A model generated the notes under the pieces. That model was not told the DNA's origin. It ran no database searches and saw nothing but the letters and a program-made list of their open reading frames with translations. The position numbers and the translations under genes are program-made. A DNA stretch of 42,090 bases from Alkalihalobacillus trypoxylicola (GTDB lineage: Bacteria; Bacillota; Bacilli; Bacillales; Bacillaceae_D): positions 1 to 42,090 of the forward strand of contig NZ_LTAO01000014.1 in the NCBI RefSeq assembly GCF_001590785.1, written 5' to 3'. Positions 17,740 to 25,985 of the stretch are shown piece after piece. How positions within the stretch are numbered: position 1 is the stretch's first letter; each line of letters opens with the position of its first letter.

Positions 17740-17953
17740 AAAACGGACCCTTCCTGTTTCAATAAAAACGGTGTTGATAGGTTATTATAAATTGTATCAA
17801 ATTACTTTTAATATCGGTAATTGGCGTATTCTTAAATTCAGTTTTAATGTAAATCGTTTGTGAAGTAATATGAATGAATGGAGCTCATTGTTAACAGTAT
17901 GAACCTAGAAAAGTAAGATTAGACTTTCAACTGACCTTAATTATTTTGGAAAC

Positions 17954-17993
17954 AAAAAAAGACTGCATTATCATTAAGATAATAGCAGTCTTT
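17954..17993 (-). terminator. Terminator of the sugar-1-phosphate transferase gene
   Basis: On the minus strand AAAGACTGCTATTATC pairs with GATAATGCAGTCTTT around TTAAT (one bulged base) and ends in a run of seven T. It lies about 65 bases after the stop. The remaining bases of this 320-base gap (17740-17953) should hold the flippase promoter, but I see no good -35/-10 pair, only a TATAAT near 17785 without a clear -35. Confidence 0.85.
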
Positions 17994-18059
17994 CTGTCCG
18001 TTTCTTTAAGAAATTATGGTTTTTCTGTAAAGCCCATTAGAGTACTTTTCTTTAAAGGA

Positions 18060-19454
18060 TTATCGAATTTTCATAAAGCCAAATTTAGATTTATTAAGCT
18101 TTTCGTCGATTTTATCTTCAGTCGTACTTCCCTCTGCTTGAGTTTTATTCAGTACAACAATGACCGTTTTAACTAAGAGCATTATATCTAACCAGATTGA
18201 ATAGTGGCGAATATAATATAAGTCGAACTTTAGCTTTCTTTCTGGTGTTGTTGTATAATTCCCAAGCACTTGAGCGTAGCCTGTGATTCCTGGCTTTACT
18301 GAGCTACGATAATGAAACCATTTATTTTGGTCAGTAAATTGCCTTGTAAAGAATTCACGCTCCGGTCTAGGACCGACTAAGGACATATCTCCCTTTAGAA
18401 CATTAAGGAGCTGAGGTAATTCGTCAATTCTTGTCTTTCTCATAAAAGCTCCAACCTTTGTAATTCGATTATCCTTACTTGTCGCTAAAACAGGGCCTGT
18501 TTTAGCCTCAGCATCTACAATCATCGAACGGAACTTTAATACATGAAAAGACTTCTGATCTTTGCCAACTCGCTCTTGTTTAAAGAAAATAGGACCCCGA
18601 TCCTCTAGCTTTATGAACAAAGCTGCCATCACCATAACAGGTAAAGTTGGGATAAGCATAATCACTGCAAATACAACATCTACTAATCTCTTAATCATTT
18701 CCTGCCCTTTTGTTAGATTAAAAGGCTTAACTTGAATAACCATTGAATCCCCTAGAGTCGTAACCGAGGTTTTCATGACAAATAAATCATTCATATTTGG
18801 AACAAGATAGCTAAGCTTATGATGCTTCATCGCATAATAAAGGATTTCATTTTTACGCTTTTCATCTACATTAGAACCAATAAAAATATAATTATAAGGC
18901 ATTAAAAGCCTCTCTGTTTCTTTAATAGAAAAATGATTGTGCAAACGGGAAAGACCTTTTTTGCTTGTTGTTAAATTAGAGGCAACCAGGTTTTCAGTCA
19001 TTAGATCATACTCATCCTCATCACCAATAAAAACGGCTCGGTCTTTAAACTTTTGACTCGTAATCTTTAAATACAACATTTTCCATCCGAACATTAAAAC
19101 GAATGAAAAGAAATGACTCATTAAAATAACCGAACGAGGCAGAGCAAATTCTCTAAATAAAAAAGAAGCAGCTGTCGTAAAAATAAACATAAATAGCACG
19201 GTTACGATTAGCTTTCGTGCAATATCATAATGGTCACGCATCACAAGACGATCTAGCTCAAATGCATACAATAAAAAGACCCCGATTAAAAGCACCCAAG
19301 GAACTAAACTTATAAAAGCTTCAATATTCCTTTCCTGGATAACCCGATAATTAGAGGCAATGACAAAGGAAATCATATATGAAAATAAAATAATTAATAT
19401 ATCGACTAAAATAACAGAAAATCGCGATGTCTTTTCTGGAAATATATTTGACAT
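18060..19454 (-). CDS. Exopolysaccharide polyprenyl-phosphate sugar-1-P transferase (PglC/WbaP type)
   Basis: Initiating enzyme that puts a hexose- or acetamidosugar-1-phosphate on undecaprenyl phosphate, 464 aa. The N-terminal half has four to five membrane helices and a CoA-binding-like soluble part, as in WbaP/WcaJ. The C-terminal bacterial sugar transferase domain starts with the re-entrant helix (KRLVDVVFAVIMLIPTLP), then carries the catalytic DRGP...FFKQERVG, FRSM, RKTRIDELPQLLN and SLVGPRPEREFF. The start codon is unusual: a hairpin plus U tract ends right against it (see the next entry). TagO starts one polymer, so this gene argues for a second lipid-linked glycan made from the same cluster. 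Confidence 0.92.
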   Translation of the reverse strand: MSNIFPEKTSRFSVILVDILIILFSYMISFVIASNYRVIQERNIEAFISLVPWVLLIGVFLLYAFELDRLVMRDHYDIARKLIVTVLFMFIFTTAASFLFREFALPRSVILMSHFFSFVLMFGWKMLYLKITSQKFKDRAVFIGDEDEYDLMTENLVASNLTTSKKGLSRLHNHFSIKETERLLMPYNYIFIGSNVDEKRKNEILYYAMKHHKLSYLVPNMNDLFVMKTSVTTLGDSMVIQVKPFNLTKGQEMIKRLVDVVFAVIMLIPTLPVMVMAALFIKLEDRGPIFFKQERVGKDQKSFHVLKFRSMIVDAEAKTGPVLATSKDNRITKVGAFMRKTRIDELPQLLNVLKGDMSLVGPRPEREFFTRQFTDQNKWFHYRSSVKPGITGYAQVLGNYTTTPERKLKFDLYYIRHYSIWLDIMLLVKTVIVVLNKTQAEGSTTEDKIDEKLNKSKFGFMKIR

Positions 19455-19486
19455 AAAAAAACCCCTAGCATATATAGTCTAAGGGT
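19455..19486 (-). promoter_or_regulatory. Hairpin and U tract abutting the start codon
   Basis: On the minus strand ACCCTTAG pairs with CTAGGGGT (7 of 8) around a ten-base loop, followed by seven T and then the ATG. The right arm contains AGGGG, the only ribosome binding site available. The element could be a terminator of the tagD transcript (stop about 100 bases upstream), a transcription attenuator, or a lid on the ribosome site. TAAAAT just upstream, with TG one base before it, could be an extended -10, in which case the hairpin would be at the very 5' end of the mRNA. Confidence 0.5.
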
Positions 19487-19583
19487 ATTTTAACATAAAA
19501 TTTGTAAAGAACATATCGATCTTAAAAAAATAGACAGTTTTACAAGTTAACCATATTAAGACAATATATTTACAAAAAATATA

Positions 19584-19979
19584 TTAATCGTTGATAGCTT
19601 GTAAGCCTTCTTTAATTTTGGTCGTTGAAATACCTGCTGTTCTAGGTAAATAAATAACCTCACAATGCTCTTTCAGAAAGTCAAATTTACCTTCCCAATC
19701 GTCACCCATAACAAAGACATCAATGTCATGCTTTTGAACATCTAGTACCTTCTGCTCCCAATTATCTTCCGCTATTACCTCATCTACATAACGGATTGCC
19801 TCTAAAATCATTTTTCGATTTTCGAAGCTATGAAAAGACTCTTTATTTTTTATTGCATTGAATTCATCGCTTGAAATGGCAACTACTAAATAGTCACCTA
19901 ACTCTCTTGCACGTCTTAATAGGTTAATATGTCCCCAATGCAAAAGATCAAAAGTACCGTACGTTATAACCTTTTTCAT
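19584..19979 (-). CDS. tagD: Glycerol-3-phosphate cytidylyltransferase (TagD)
   Basis: Makes CDP-glycerol from CTP and sn-glycerol 3-phosphate, the donor for the glycerophosphotransferases downstream. 131 aa, the usual TagD length. Motifs are KKVITYGTFDLLHWGH with the nucleotide-binding HWGH at 14-17, FENRKMILEAIRYVDEVI, and the C-terminal RTAGISTTKI. The ATG at 19979 has GGAGGGTG upstream. A longer frame to 20003 is not needed. A related cytidylyltransferase for another polyol phosphate is possible, but the three TagF-type enzymes nearby favour glycerol. Confidence 0.93.
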   Translation of the reverse strand: MKKVITYGTFDLLHWGHINLLRRARELGDYLVVAISSDEFNAIKNKESFHSFENRKMILEAIRYVDEVIAEDNWEQKVLDVQKHDIDVFVMGDDWEGKFDFLKEHCEVIYLPRTAGISTTKIKEGLQAIND

Positions 19980-20131
19980 AAAACACCCTCCAAAACCTAA
20001 CAAATTTATAATTATATAAAAAGTTTATTTATTTTTTATTAAAATTTAGTGAATTCAGTATCTGATAAAAAATTATAGCATAAAATTTATAAGTTTGATA
20101 GGATTAGGAGATTTTTTACAAAGTCCCAAAT

Positions 20132-20887
20132 TTATATAGATTTTAAAGTGATGAATAATCGAGCACACACTTTTAGGACTAAAATGATTAAGAATGAAAA
20201 GATATAGAAGAGCGTAAGAGGCAGCTCAATATATCTTTCAACGATGATTAGTAGTAGTAAAGTTACATAAAAGCCAGGTAATCCAAGTAAAAATCCCGCT
20301 ATTGAAAACAAGAAGGATTTTGCTCTAATTTTATTAACTGGATCCTGTTCCATTTCTTTACTTAAGGTTATTTGATAAGAAAGAGGGATTAATAAGCTCA
20401 TAATTGTAAAGGCAACCAGTCCATACAAAGCGAAGCTTTCCCAAATAGTTAAAACTAAATATCCATTTTGAATTAACAAAGTAAAAATAAATGAAATAAA
20501 TACCGGGAGCGTAGCTGCCTGTATTAACATATCAATAAAAAAACCCTTTTTAGAAGTTCTTTTGGTTATTCTAGCTATTTCACCATCTACACAATCAAAT
20601 AAATAACCTACATTATAAGAAATAAAAGCTAAAAAAAACGATAGAGGGGTTGATAATACCATAAAGAAACCAGATGATAAAATCCCCAAAAAGCTTAACC
20701 AACTAACCATATTAGGAGTTAATTTAAGCTTAATAAAAAGGATCGTCACATAGATGGAAATTCTTCTTAGTATAAACCAAGACCATAAATCCTCTTTTGC
20801 ACTGTACACTTGAGCAATATTTCTATAATCAATAATTTTCTTACTATCAAATATGGTGGTTGGGAGCTTCCCAATCTGTGATTTCAT
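20132..20887 (-). CDS. CDP-alcohol phosphotransferase family membrane protein (altered motif)
   Basis: Membrane protein of 251 aa with about six helices. Residues around LKLTPNMVSWLSFLG lead into the family signature. The consensus is D-x2-D-G-x2-A-R-x8-G-x3-D-x3-D. Here the stretch reads DCVDGEIARITKRTSKKG, then FFIDMLIQ, so the last aspartate is Gln. That residue is proposed to be the catalytic base, so the protein may be inactive or use a different acceptor. The ATG at 20887 is chosen from the AGAGGTG site. It lies between tagD and the TagF-type genes, so it may use CDP-glycerol or another CDP-alcohol, for example to start or cap a chain. The substrate is unknown. Confidence 0.8.
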   Translation of the reverse strand: MKSQIGKLPTTIFDSKKIIDYRNIAQVYSAKEDLWSWFILRRISIYVTILFIKLKLTPNMVSWLSFLGILSSGFFMVLSTPLSFFLAFISYNVGYLFDCVDGEIARITKRTSKKGFFIDMLIQAATLPVFISFIFTLLIQNGYLVLTIWESFALYGLVAFTIMSLLIPLSYQITLSKEMEQDPVNKIRAKSFLFSIAGFLLGLPGFYVTLLLLIIVERYIELPLTLFYIFSFLIILVLKVCARLFITLKSI

Positions 20888-20967
20888 TTGAAGCACCTCT
20901 AATATCTTTCTCCAATATTTACAAATATTTTCTAGGTACCTAAAGTCAAGAATTAAACCATATTTCT

Positions 20968-22161
20968 TTATTCAAAAATATGGCGTACGACCCTCTCACT
21001 TGCTCTTCCATCCTCTAATGAGCAGAATCTTTTTATAAAGTCATGGTAAGGGTCTTCTCCAAGCCCTTTTACTTGCCTGAACAAAAAGGTATCAATCCAT
21101 TCTATAACCTCTGTCGTTGTAGTTACGATTGGACCAGGAACATCACTTTCTATATTTAGATAAAAACCTCTGAGCTTATGTTGATACAACTCTAAATCAT
21201 ACATATAAAAAATCATCGGTCTTTTCAAATTTGCGTAGTCAAAGAAAACAGATGAATAGTCAGTTATCAATAAATCTGAGATGAGATATAGCTCATTAAT
21301 ATCAGAGTGGTTGGAGTAGTCGATTACAAATCCTTCGAACTCATCGATATTGATTGAATTAGAAATAAAGTAATGAAGCCTTAGAATAACAATACAATCT
21401 TCTCCTAAATTTTTCTTTAAAAGATTTAAATCTAATTTTAACTGAAAAGTGTATTTACCTGCTTCTATATATTCATTATCCCGCCATGTAGGCGCATATA
21501 AGATTATTTTTTTTTCAAGGAGAATGCCCATTCTTTGTTTAATACGTTTAATATCCTCTTCATTATTCATCTTTACTAAAAAATCATTTCTTGGATAGCC
21601 TGTTTCAAGTACTTTTTTATTAAAGTTAAAGGCTCTCTTAAAGATTTCTGTTGAATAATGATTAGGAGAAATTAAATAATCCCAATGGCTCGATTCATTA
21701 TGGAAGTTTTTAATATATTCTTCTTTTGAGGAACCAGCCATATGAACCTCATCCATATCCGCAACTAAACGTTTCAAAGGTGTTCCGTGCCAGGTCTGTA
21801 CATACTTAGTATGCTTAGGTTTTGGAATCCATGACGGCATTCTACTGTTCGTTATCCAATACTGGGCACGCGGTGCAAACAAAAACCATTGTAAGGAAAA
21901 TCGCTTTACATAAGGAATATTATTTTTTTCAAATTCCTTTGCGATATTTCCATTTGCACTCCAAATCATGTCGTTTGAATACCCCTGTTCCTTCATATAT
22001 TCATATATCGCCTTTGGATTACAACTATATTGTTTACCTGAAAAGCTTTCAAATAAAATCGTCTTCTTTTTTACTGGCAATAAAGATATGGTCCAAAAAA
22101 TGAGTGCAGTTAATTGACGAACTAAATTAGTTTTCTTAAGTTTACTTAAACATTTTCTCAT
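20968..22161 (-). CDS. CDP-glycerol glycerophosphotransferase (TagB/TagF family), single domain
   Basis: Peripheral membrane GT-B enzyme of 397 aa that transfers glycerol phosphate from CDP-glycerol. A short hydrophobic N-terminal stretch (LTALIFWTISLLPV) may attach it to the membrane. The Glyphos_transf domain covers about 35-395: QTWHGTPLK with His125, the nucleotide-binding APTWRD at 223-228, RLHY with His263, and ITDYSSVFFDY at 299-309. The two histidines correspond by pattern to the catalytic pair in TagF. Length near 390 fits a TagB-like primase or a short TagF. It follows the gene at 22184 by 22 bases and the two proteins are close paralogs, probably from an in-cluster duplication. Confidence 0.9.
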   Translation of the reverse strand: MRKCLSKLKKTNLVRQLTALIFWTISLLPVKKKTILFESFSGKQYSCNPKAIYEYMKEQGYSNDMIWSANGNIAKEFEKNNIPYVKRFSLQWFLFAPRAQYWITNSRMPSWIPKPKHTKYVQTWHGTPLKRLVADMDEVHMAGSSKEEYIKNFHNESSHWDYLISPNHYSTEIFKRAFNFNKKVLETGYPRNDFLVKMNNEEDIKRIKQRMGILLEKKIILYAPTWRDNEYIEAGKYTFQLKLDLNLLKKNLGEDCIVILRLHYFISNSINIDEFEGFVIDYSNHSDINELYLISDLLITDYSSVFFDYANLKRPMIFYMYDLELYQHKLRGFYLNIESDVPGPIVTTTTEVIEWIDTFLFRQVKGLGEDPYHDFIKRFCSLEDGRASERVVRHIFE

Positions 22162-22183
22162 TCTTTTTGCACCTATTCATTCT

Positions 22184-23455
22184 TTATTTGGATTTAAAAA
22201 TTTGATTTATAATTTGCTGAGAGGAAGTTCCATTATCTAATGAACAATATCTATTATAAAATTTAGAGAACTTCTCACTATACTTATTCTTTATACAACT
22301 AATGTCCTCTATTGCATTAATTACTTGCTCTGATTCAGATAATAACGGTCCAGGAGCTTTTTGTTCAAAATCATAATAAAATCCTCTAAGCATGTCTCGA
22401 TATTTTTCAATATCATACGTAAAAAAGATAATTGGCCTTTTAAGGTTACCATAATCAAAAAAAACAGATGAATAATCAGTTATTAAAACATCTGAGACCA
22501 AATATAATTCAGAAATATCATTATAAGAAGAAAGGTTATAAACAAAGTCCTCTACTCCTTCGACATTTATAGAATCAGCAATTAAATAATGCATTCTCAG
22601 AAGGAGAACATACTCACCTGATAAACGTGTTTGAAATTGTTGCAAATCTAACTTCAAATCAAATTTGTATTTCCCTTTTCCATAATATTCATCATCTCTC
22701 CATGTAGGAGCATAAAGAATAACCTTTTTATCTAGTGGTAACCCAATTTTTTCTTTGATTTTTAAAATATCTTGTTGATTATTTTTTTGATATAGAACAT
22801 CATTTCTCGGATAACCAACCTCTAAAATATCCTTATCAAATTTAAAAGCACGCTGAAAAATCTCTGTAGAATATCTATTAGGAGATACTAAATAATCCCA
22901 TTTTTGAGATTCCGTATAGAAGTTTCTTTTATATTTTTCTGTTGTGGTTCCAGGCATTCGCACTTCATTCATATCAAATGCTAACTTCTTTAAAGGAGTA
23001 CCATGCCAAGTTTGAATGTATATAACCTCTTCTCTTTTTTTAATTCCATTTGGTAATCTAGTATTTAGTACCCAAAATTTAGATGTTGCTAAGTAATAAT
23101 AATAGGCTAAGCTAAACCTTTTTACTTTTTTAGCGGGTGCAGGAATTTCTTTGTCTGTATCATTTATAATCCAGATATATTCAAATGGTAAATTTTGTTT
23201 AACCATTTCATTATAAATGGCTCTAGGATTATCAGAGTATGATTTCCCGCTAAAGCTTTCAAATAGTACTCTATTTTTATTTAGTTTACTTCTTATAAAA
23301 ATCTTGTGATATAATTTAAGATAAATTTTACGACGATTCACTAAAAGGCGAAGCAAGTTTTTTACCTTTTTCTTATAATTTCTAACTTGTAGTATGATCT
23401 TAGGGGTATTTGCAAAAGTTAATTCTTCTTTTTTAATACTTTTATTTCCTAACAT
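22184..23455 (-). CDS. CDP-glycerol glycerophosphotransferase (TagB/TagF family), single domain
   Basis: Paralog of the next gene downstream, 423 aa, with a basic N-terminal extension of about 60 residues (ILQVRNYKKKVKNLLRLLV region) instead of a hydrophobic one, probably for membrane-surface binding. The domain keeps QTWHGTPLKKL with His151, YAPTWRDDEYYG, RMHY with His289 and ITDYSSVFFDYGNLKRP. Ribosome binding site AGGGTGAT. Having two sequential transferases suggests a division of labour such as primase and polymerase, or main chain and side chain. The sequence does not say which is which. Confidence 0.9.
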   Translation of the reverse strand: MLGNKSIKKEELTFANTPKIILQVRNYKKKVKNLLRLLVNRRKIYLKLYHKIFIRSKLNKNRVLFESFSGKSYSDNPRAIYNEMVKQNLPFEYIWIINDTDKEIPAPAKKVKRFSLAYYYYLATSKFWVLNTRLPNGIKKREEVIYIQTWHGTPLKKLAFDMNEVRMPGTTTEKYKRNFYTESQKWDYLVSPNRYSTEIFQRAFKFDKDILEVGYPRNDVLYQKNNQQDILKIKEKIGLPLDKKVILYAPTWRDDEYYGKGKYKFDLKLDLQQFQTRLSGEYVLLLRMHYLIADSINVEGVEDFVYNLSSYNDISELYLVSDVLITDYSSVFFDYGNLKRPIIFFTYDIEKYRDMLRGFYYDFEQKAPGPLLSESEQVINAIEDISCIKNKYSEKFSKFYNRYCSLDNGTSSQQIINQIFKSK

Positions 23456-23548
23456 TTTGATTAAATCACCCTAACTATATACATTTCATTTTATAAAATA
23501 AATATATTCTTCGTTTATCATACTTTAAAACTTTTATTTAATTTTAAC

Positions 23549-23594
23549 AAAAAAAACAGATATAAAGCTATATAATAAATAATCTAAATCTGTT
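23549..23594 (-). terminator. Possible terminator after the glycosyltransferase gene
   Basis: On the minus strand AACAGAT (23594-23588) pairs with ATCTGTT (23561-23555), and eight T follow. The loop is long (about 26 bases) and AT-rich but contains possible further pairing. It lies about 20 bases after the stop, between two likely transcription units. Confidence 0.55.
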
Positions 23595-23614
23595 AACTAA
23601 ATTATAATTACCTT

Positions 23615-24649
23615 TTACGTATCTAATTTCCAAAATTCTTTTTTGAAAAAAGCAATAAAAGAACCTAGCCCACGAGAAAAGTGCAAACAAAAAAAAGTAA
23701 ATATACACGGAACCAAAAAACGTAATCCCTTATTTTTAACTAATCGAAGACTACATATAAATGCCATTAAAAAGTAAAGACCTATACATCCTAAAAGAAC
23801 ATAAAAAATATTCGAATAAAAAAAGGATAGAATAATCATTAGATTTGCCATTAAAAATGCTATAAGAGGTATTAGTTTAAATAGGCTAAGAGAGCCTGGG
23901 GTAACACGGTTAGCAATCATTGACCATGTTCCATCTCCCATAGATTTTTTAATTAAACCTAAAATAGAATCTCTCACATAGTAAGTCGATTGAATAGAAG
24001 TTGTTAAGAAAAAAGAACCTCCCATCTTTTTAACGCGCTGATGGAATTCTATATCTTCATTTCTTTTCAAACTCTCATTAAATAAACCTACTTCTTCAAA
24101 TACTTCTTTTTTATAAGCTGCATAAGGAACTGTCGTTGTATAACCTTCCCAAGCATTTTGTAGTATTCGAAACATAGAACGCCCAACACCAAAAGGATGG
24201 GAGAAAACATATTCATTTACTTCACCTTGGAATCCATTTCCTTTTGAAACAACAATCCCCCCTACACAGGTTGCATTCGGTTCCTTTTTAATGGCTTGGT
24301 AATAAGATTGAAGGAAATTTTCCTTAACCTCTGTATGCCCATCAATTCTAAGAATATATTGTCCCAATGCTTCCTTTATGCCTTTATTCCATCCAGGGGG
24401 TAATGTTTGCTTTGGATTATTTAAGATTTTTATTAAACTAGGATATTTTTCTAAATAATTATTTACTATATCTATGGTAGCGTCCGAAGAACAACCATCA
24501 ACTATAATAATTTCATATAAATCCTTAGAGAAATCCTGATTGATTAGTGTTTCTAATAATCTTCCAATATAGGCTTCTTCGTTTTTGGTCACAACTAATA
24601 TTGTAAAAAATAACTTCTCTTGTTTCATTAGCTCTGTACTTTTCAACAT
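23615..24649 (-). CDS. Glycosyltransferase family 2 with C-terminal membrane helices
   Basis: Protein of 344 aa. The cytoplasmic GT-A domain (about 12-240) includes FTILVVTKNEEAYIGRLLE, VDGCSSDATIDI, the metal site RIDGHTEV and KRNEDIEFHQRVKKMGG, which is the ED catalytic motif. Three membrane helices follow (about 250-335), similar to succinoglycan ExoA-like enzymes. AGAGGA precedes the ATG. It begins 11 bases after tagH, so it is the distal gene of a tagG-tagH-glycosyltransferase unit. It could add a side-chain sugar or build the linkage unit. The classical TagA transferase is absent nearby. Confidence 0.9.
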   Translation of the reverse strand: MLKSTELMKQEKLFFTILVVTKNEEAYIGRLLETLINQDFSKDLYEIIIVDGCSSDATIDIVNNYLEKYPSLIKILNNPKQTLPPGWNKGIKEALGQYILRIDGHTEVKENFLQSYYQAIKKEPNATCVGGIVVSKGNGFQGEVNEYVFSHPFGVGRSMFRILQNAWEGYTTTVPYAAYKKEVFEEVGLFNESLKRNEDIEFHQRVKKMGGSFFLTTSIQSTYYVRDSILGLIKKSMGDGTWSMIANRVTPGSLSLFKLIPLIAFLMANLMIILSFFYSNIFYVLLGCIGLYFLMAFICSLRLVKNKGLRFLVPCIFTFFCLHFSRGLGSFIAFFKKEFWKLDT

Positions 24650-24660
24650 ATTATTATCCT

Positions 24661-25977
24661 CTAATCTTTTAAATCATTCTCATGAATCCAAACCTTTTTA
24701 TCATCAAGAAGTCCATAATACCAAAGTGTTTTTCCCACTCGATCTGTTTTTATTACATGAAACTCATTATTCTTATATTTATTAAGTGTGTTGTAAATGT
24801 AATTCTTCTCGCTTCCCCAAGGTCTATTGAACCCCTTACCTGTTCCTATAATTATAAAAGTTTTATTATCTTCATCGATCGTAGTATGCTGACGTGTTTT
24901 TACATCTTTAGCTTTCATCCATCCAATTACATCACTTTTAGCTGAGGGCTGATTACTTAATAAATAAAAAATTTCATCATTATACGTTATCTTTCTCTTT
25001 ATATAATAAACAGATTTTTTATATGGATGAGCTGATTTAAATACATTTAAATCATTTGGAGTATTATAAATGAAGCATTCCTCTTGATTAATTATTCCCA
25101 TTCTACTAATGGCTCTTTCTTCGATTGTTTCGATACTTTTCTCTTGCTCTTGTACTACTTCTGGTATGGGAATATCAAAGGTTTTCTCTTTATTATTTAT
25201 AACATTCTGCTTATACTCTTCACGTTTAGCTTTAGATATTTTTTTCCAATAATCTAAGAATGCCTCATACTTAGGCATAACTTCTTGAACGGCACCATAT
25301 TCTTTCACTTTACCAAATTCTAACCAGAGAATTTTATCGCAAAACCTTTTCATTTGGCCGATTGAATGACTAACAAATATCATCGTTTTACCATCTTGCT
25401 TAAATTCTTTCATTTTATCTAAACATTTTTCAGCGAAAGCCTTATCACCAACTGAAAGTGCCTCATCTATAACTAAAATATCAGGATCCACACTAACTGA
25501 TATGGCAAAGCCTAAACGAGACTTCATTCCGCTTGAGTAGGATTTAACAGGTTGATCAATAAATTTTTCTAACTCAGCAAATTCAATAATTTCAGGCTCT
25601 AATTCTTTAATTTCATCTTTACTTAATCCTAGCATTAATAATTTTAATTCTATATTATCTCTACCAGTTAAATCATTTTTTAATCCTGCTGATACGGCAA
25701 TTAATGCAACCTGACCATTCGTGCTAACAGTACCAGAAGATTCCGGAACAATTCCTGCAATAATGTTTGATAAAGTGGATTTTCCTGACCCATTTATTCC
25801 AACAAATCCAATTACTTCTCCCATATCAGCCTTAAAATCAATTCCAGAGAGGGCATAAAATTCTTCACCAAAACGTCCGGGAACAATAATATCTAAAATA
25901 CGCTCTCTTGTTCCACTATATAATTTATACTTTTTCTTTACATTTTTAACAACAATGGCTTTATCCATATATATCAC
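24661..25977 (-). CDS. tagH: Teichoic acid exporter ATPase TagH with C-terminal GW-like domains
   Basis: ATPase of the polymer exporter, 438 aa. Walker A GINGSGKST at 60-68, signature SSGMKSRLG from 148, Walker B ILVIDEALS at 167-175, switch His204. The AVSAGLKNDLTGRDNIE block is typical of TagH/RfbE-like polysaccharide ATPases. A linker rich in Lys and Glu (about 245-290) leads to a C-terminal part (about 300-438) that looks like two GW (SH3-like) units: one ends at VIGWMKAKDV, the next starts at IIGTGKGFNRPWG and ends at KVWIHENDL. GW units bind teichoic acids. I see no membrane helix between the ATPase and this part. The start is GTG at 25977, with AAAGGGA upstream. An ATG three codons later is also possible. 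Confidence 0.9.
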   Translation of the reverse strand: MIYMDKAIVVKNVKKKYKLYSGTRERILDIIVPGRFGEEFYALSGIDFKADMGEVIGFVGINGSGKSTLSNIIAGIVPESSGTVSTNGQVALIAVSAGLKNDLTGRDNIELKLLMLGLSKDEIKELEPEIIEFAELEKFIDQPVKSYSSGMKSRLGFAISVSVDPDILVIDEALSVGDKAFAEKCLDKMKEFKQDGKTMIFVSHSIGQMKRFCDKILWLEFGKVKEYGAVQEVMPKYEAFLDYWKKISKAKREEYKQNVINNKEKTFDIPIPEVVQEQEKSIETIEERAISRMGIINQEECFIYNTPNDLNVFKSAHPYKKSVYYIKRKITYNDEIFYLLSNQPSAKSDVIGWMKAKDVKTRQHTTIDEDNKTFIIIGTGKGFNRPWGSEKNYIYNTLNKYKNNEFHVIKTDRVGKTLWYYGLLDDKKVWIHENDLKD

Positions 25978-25985
25978 TATTCCCT

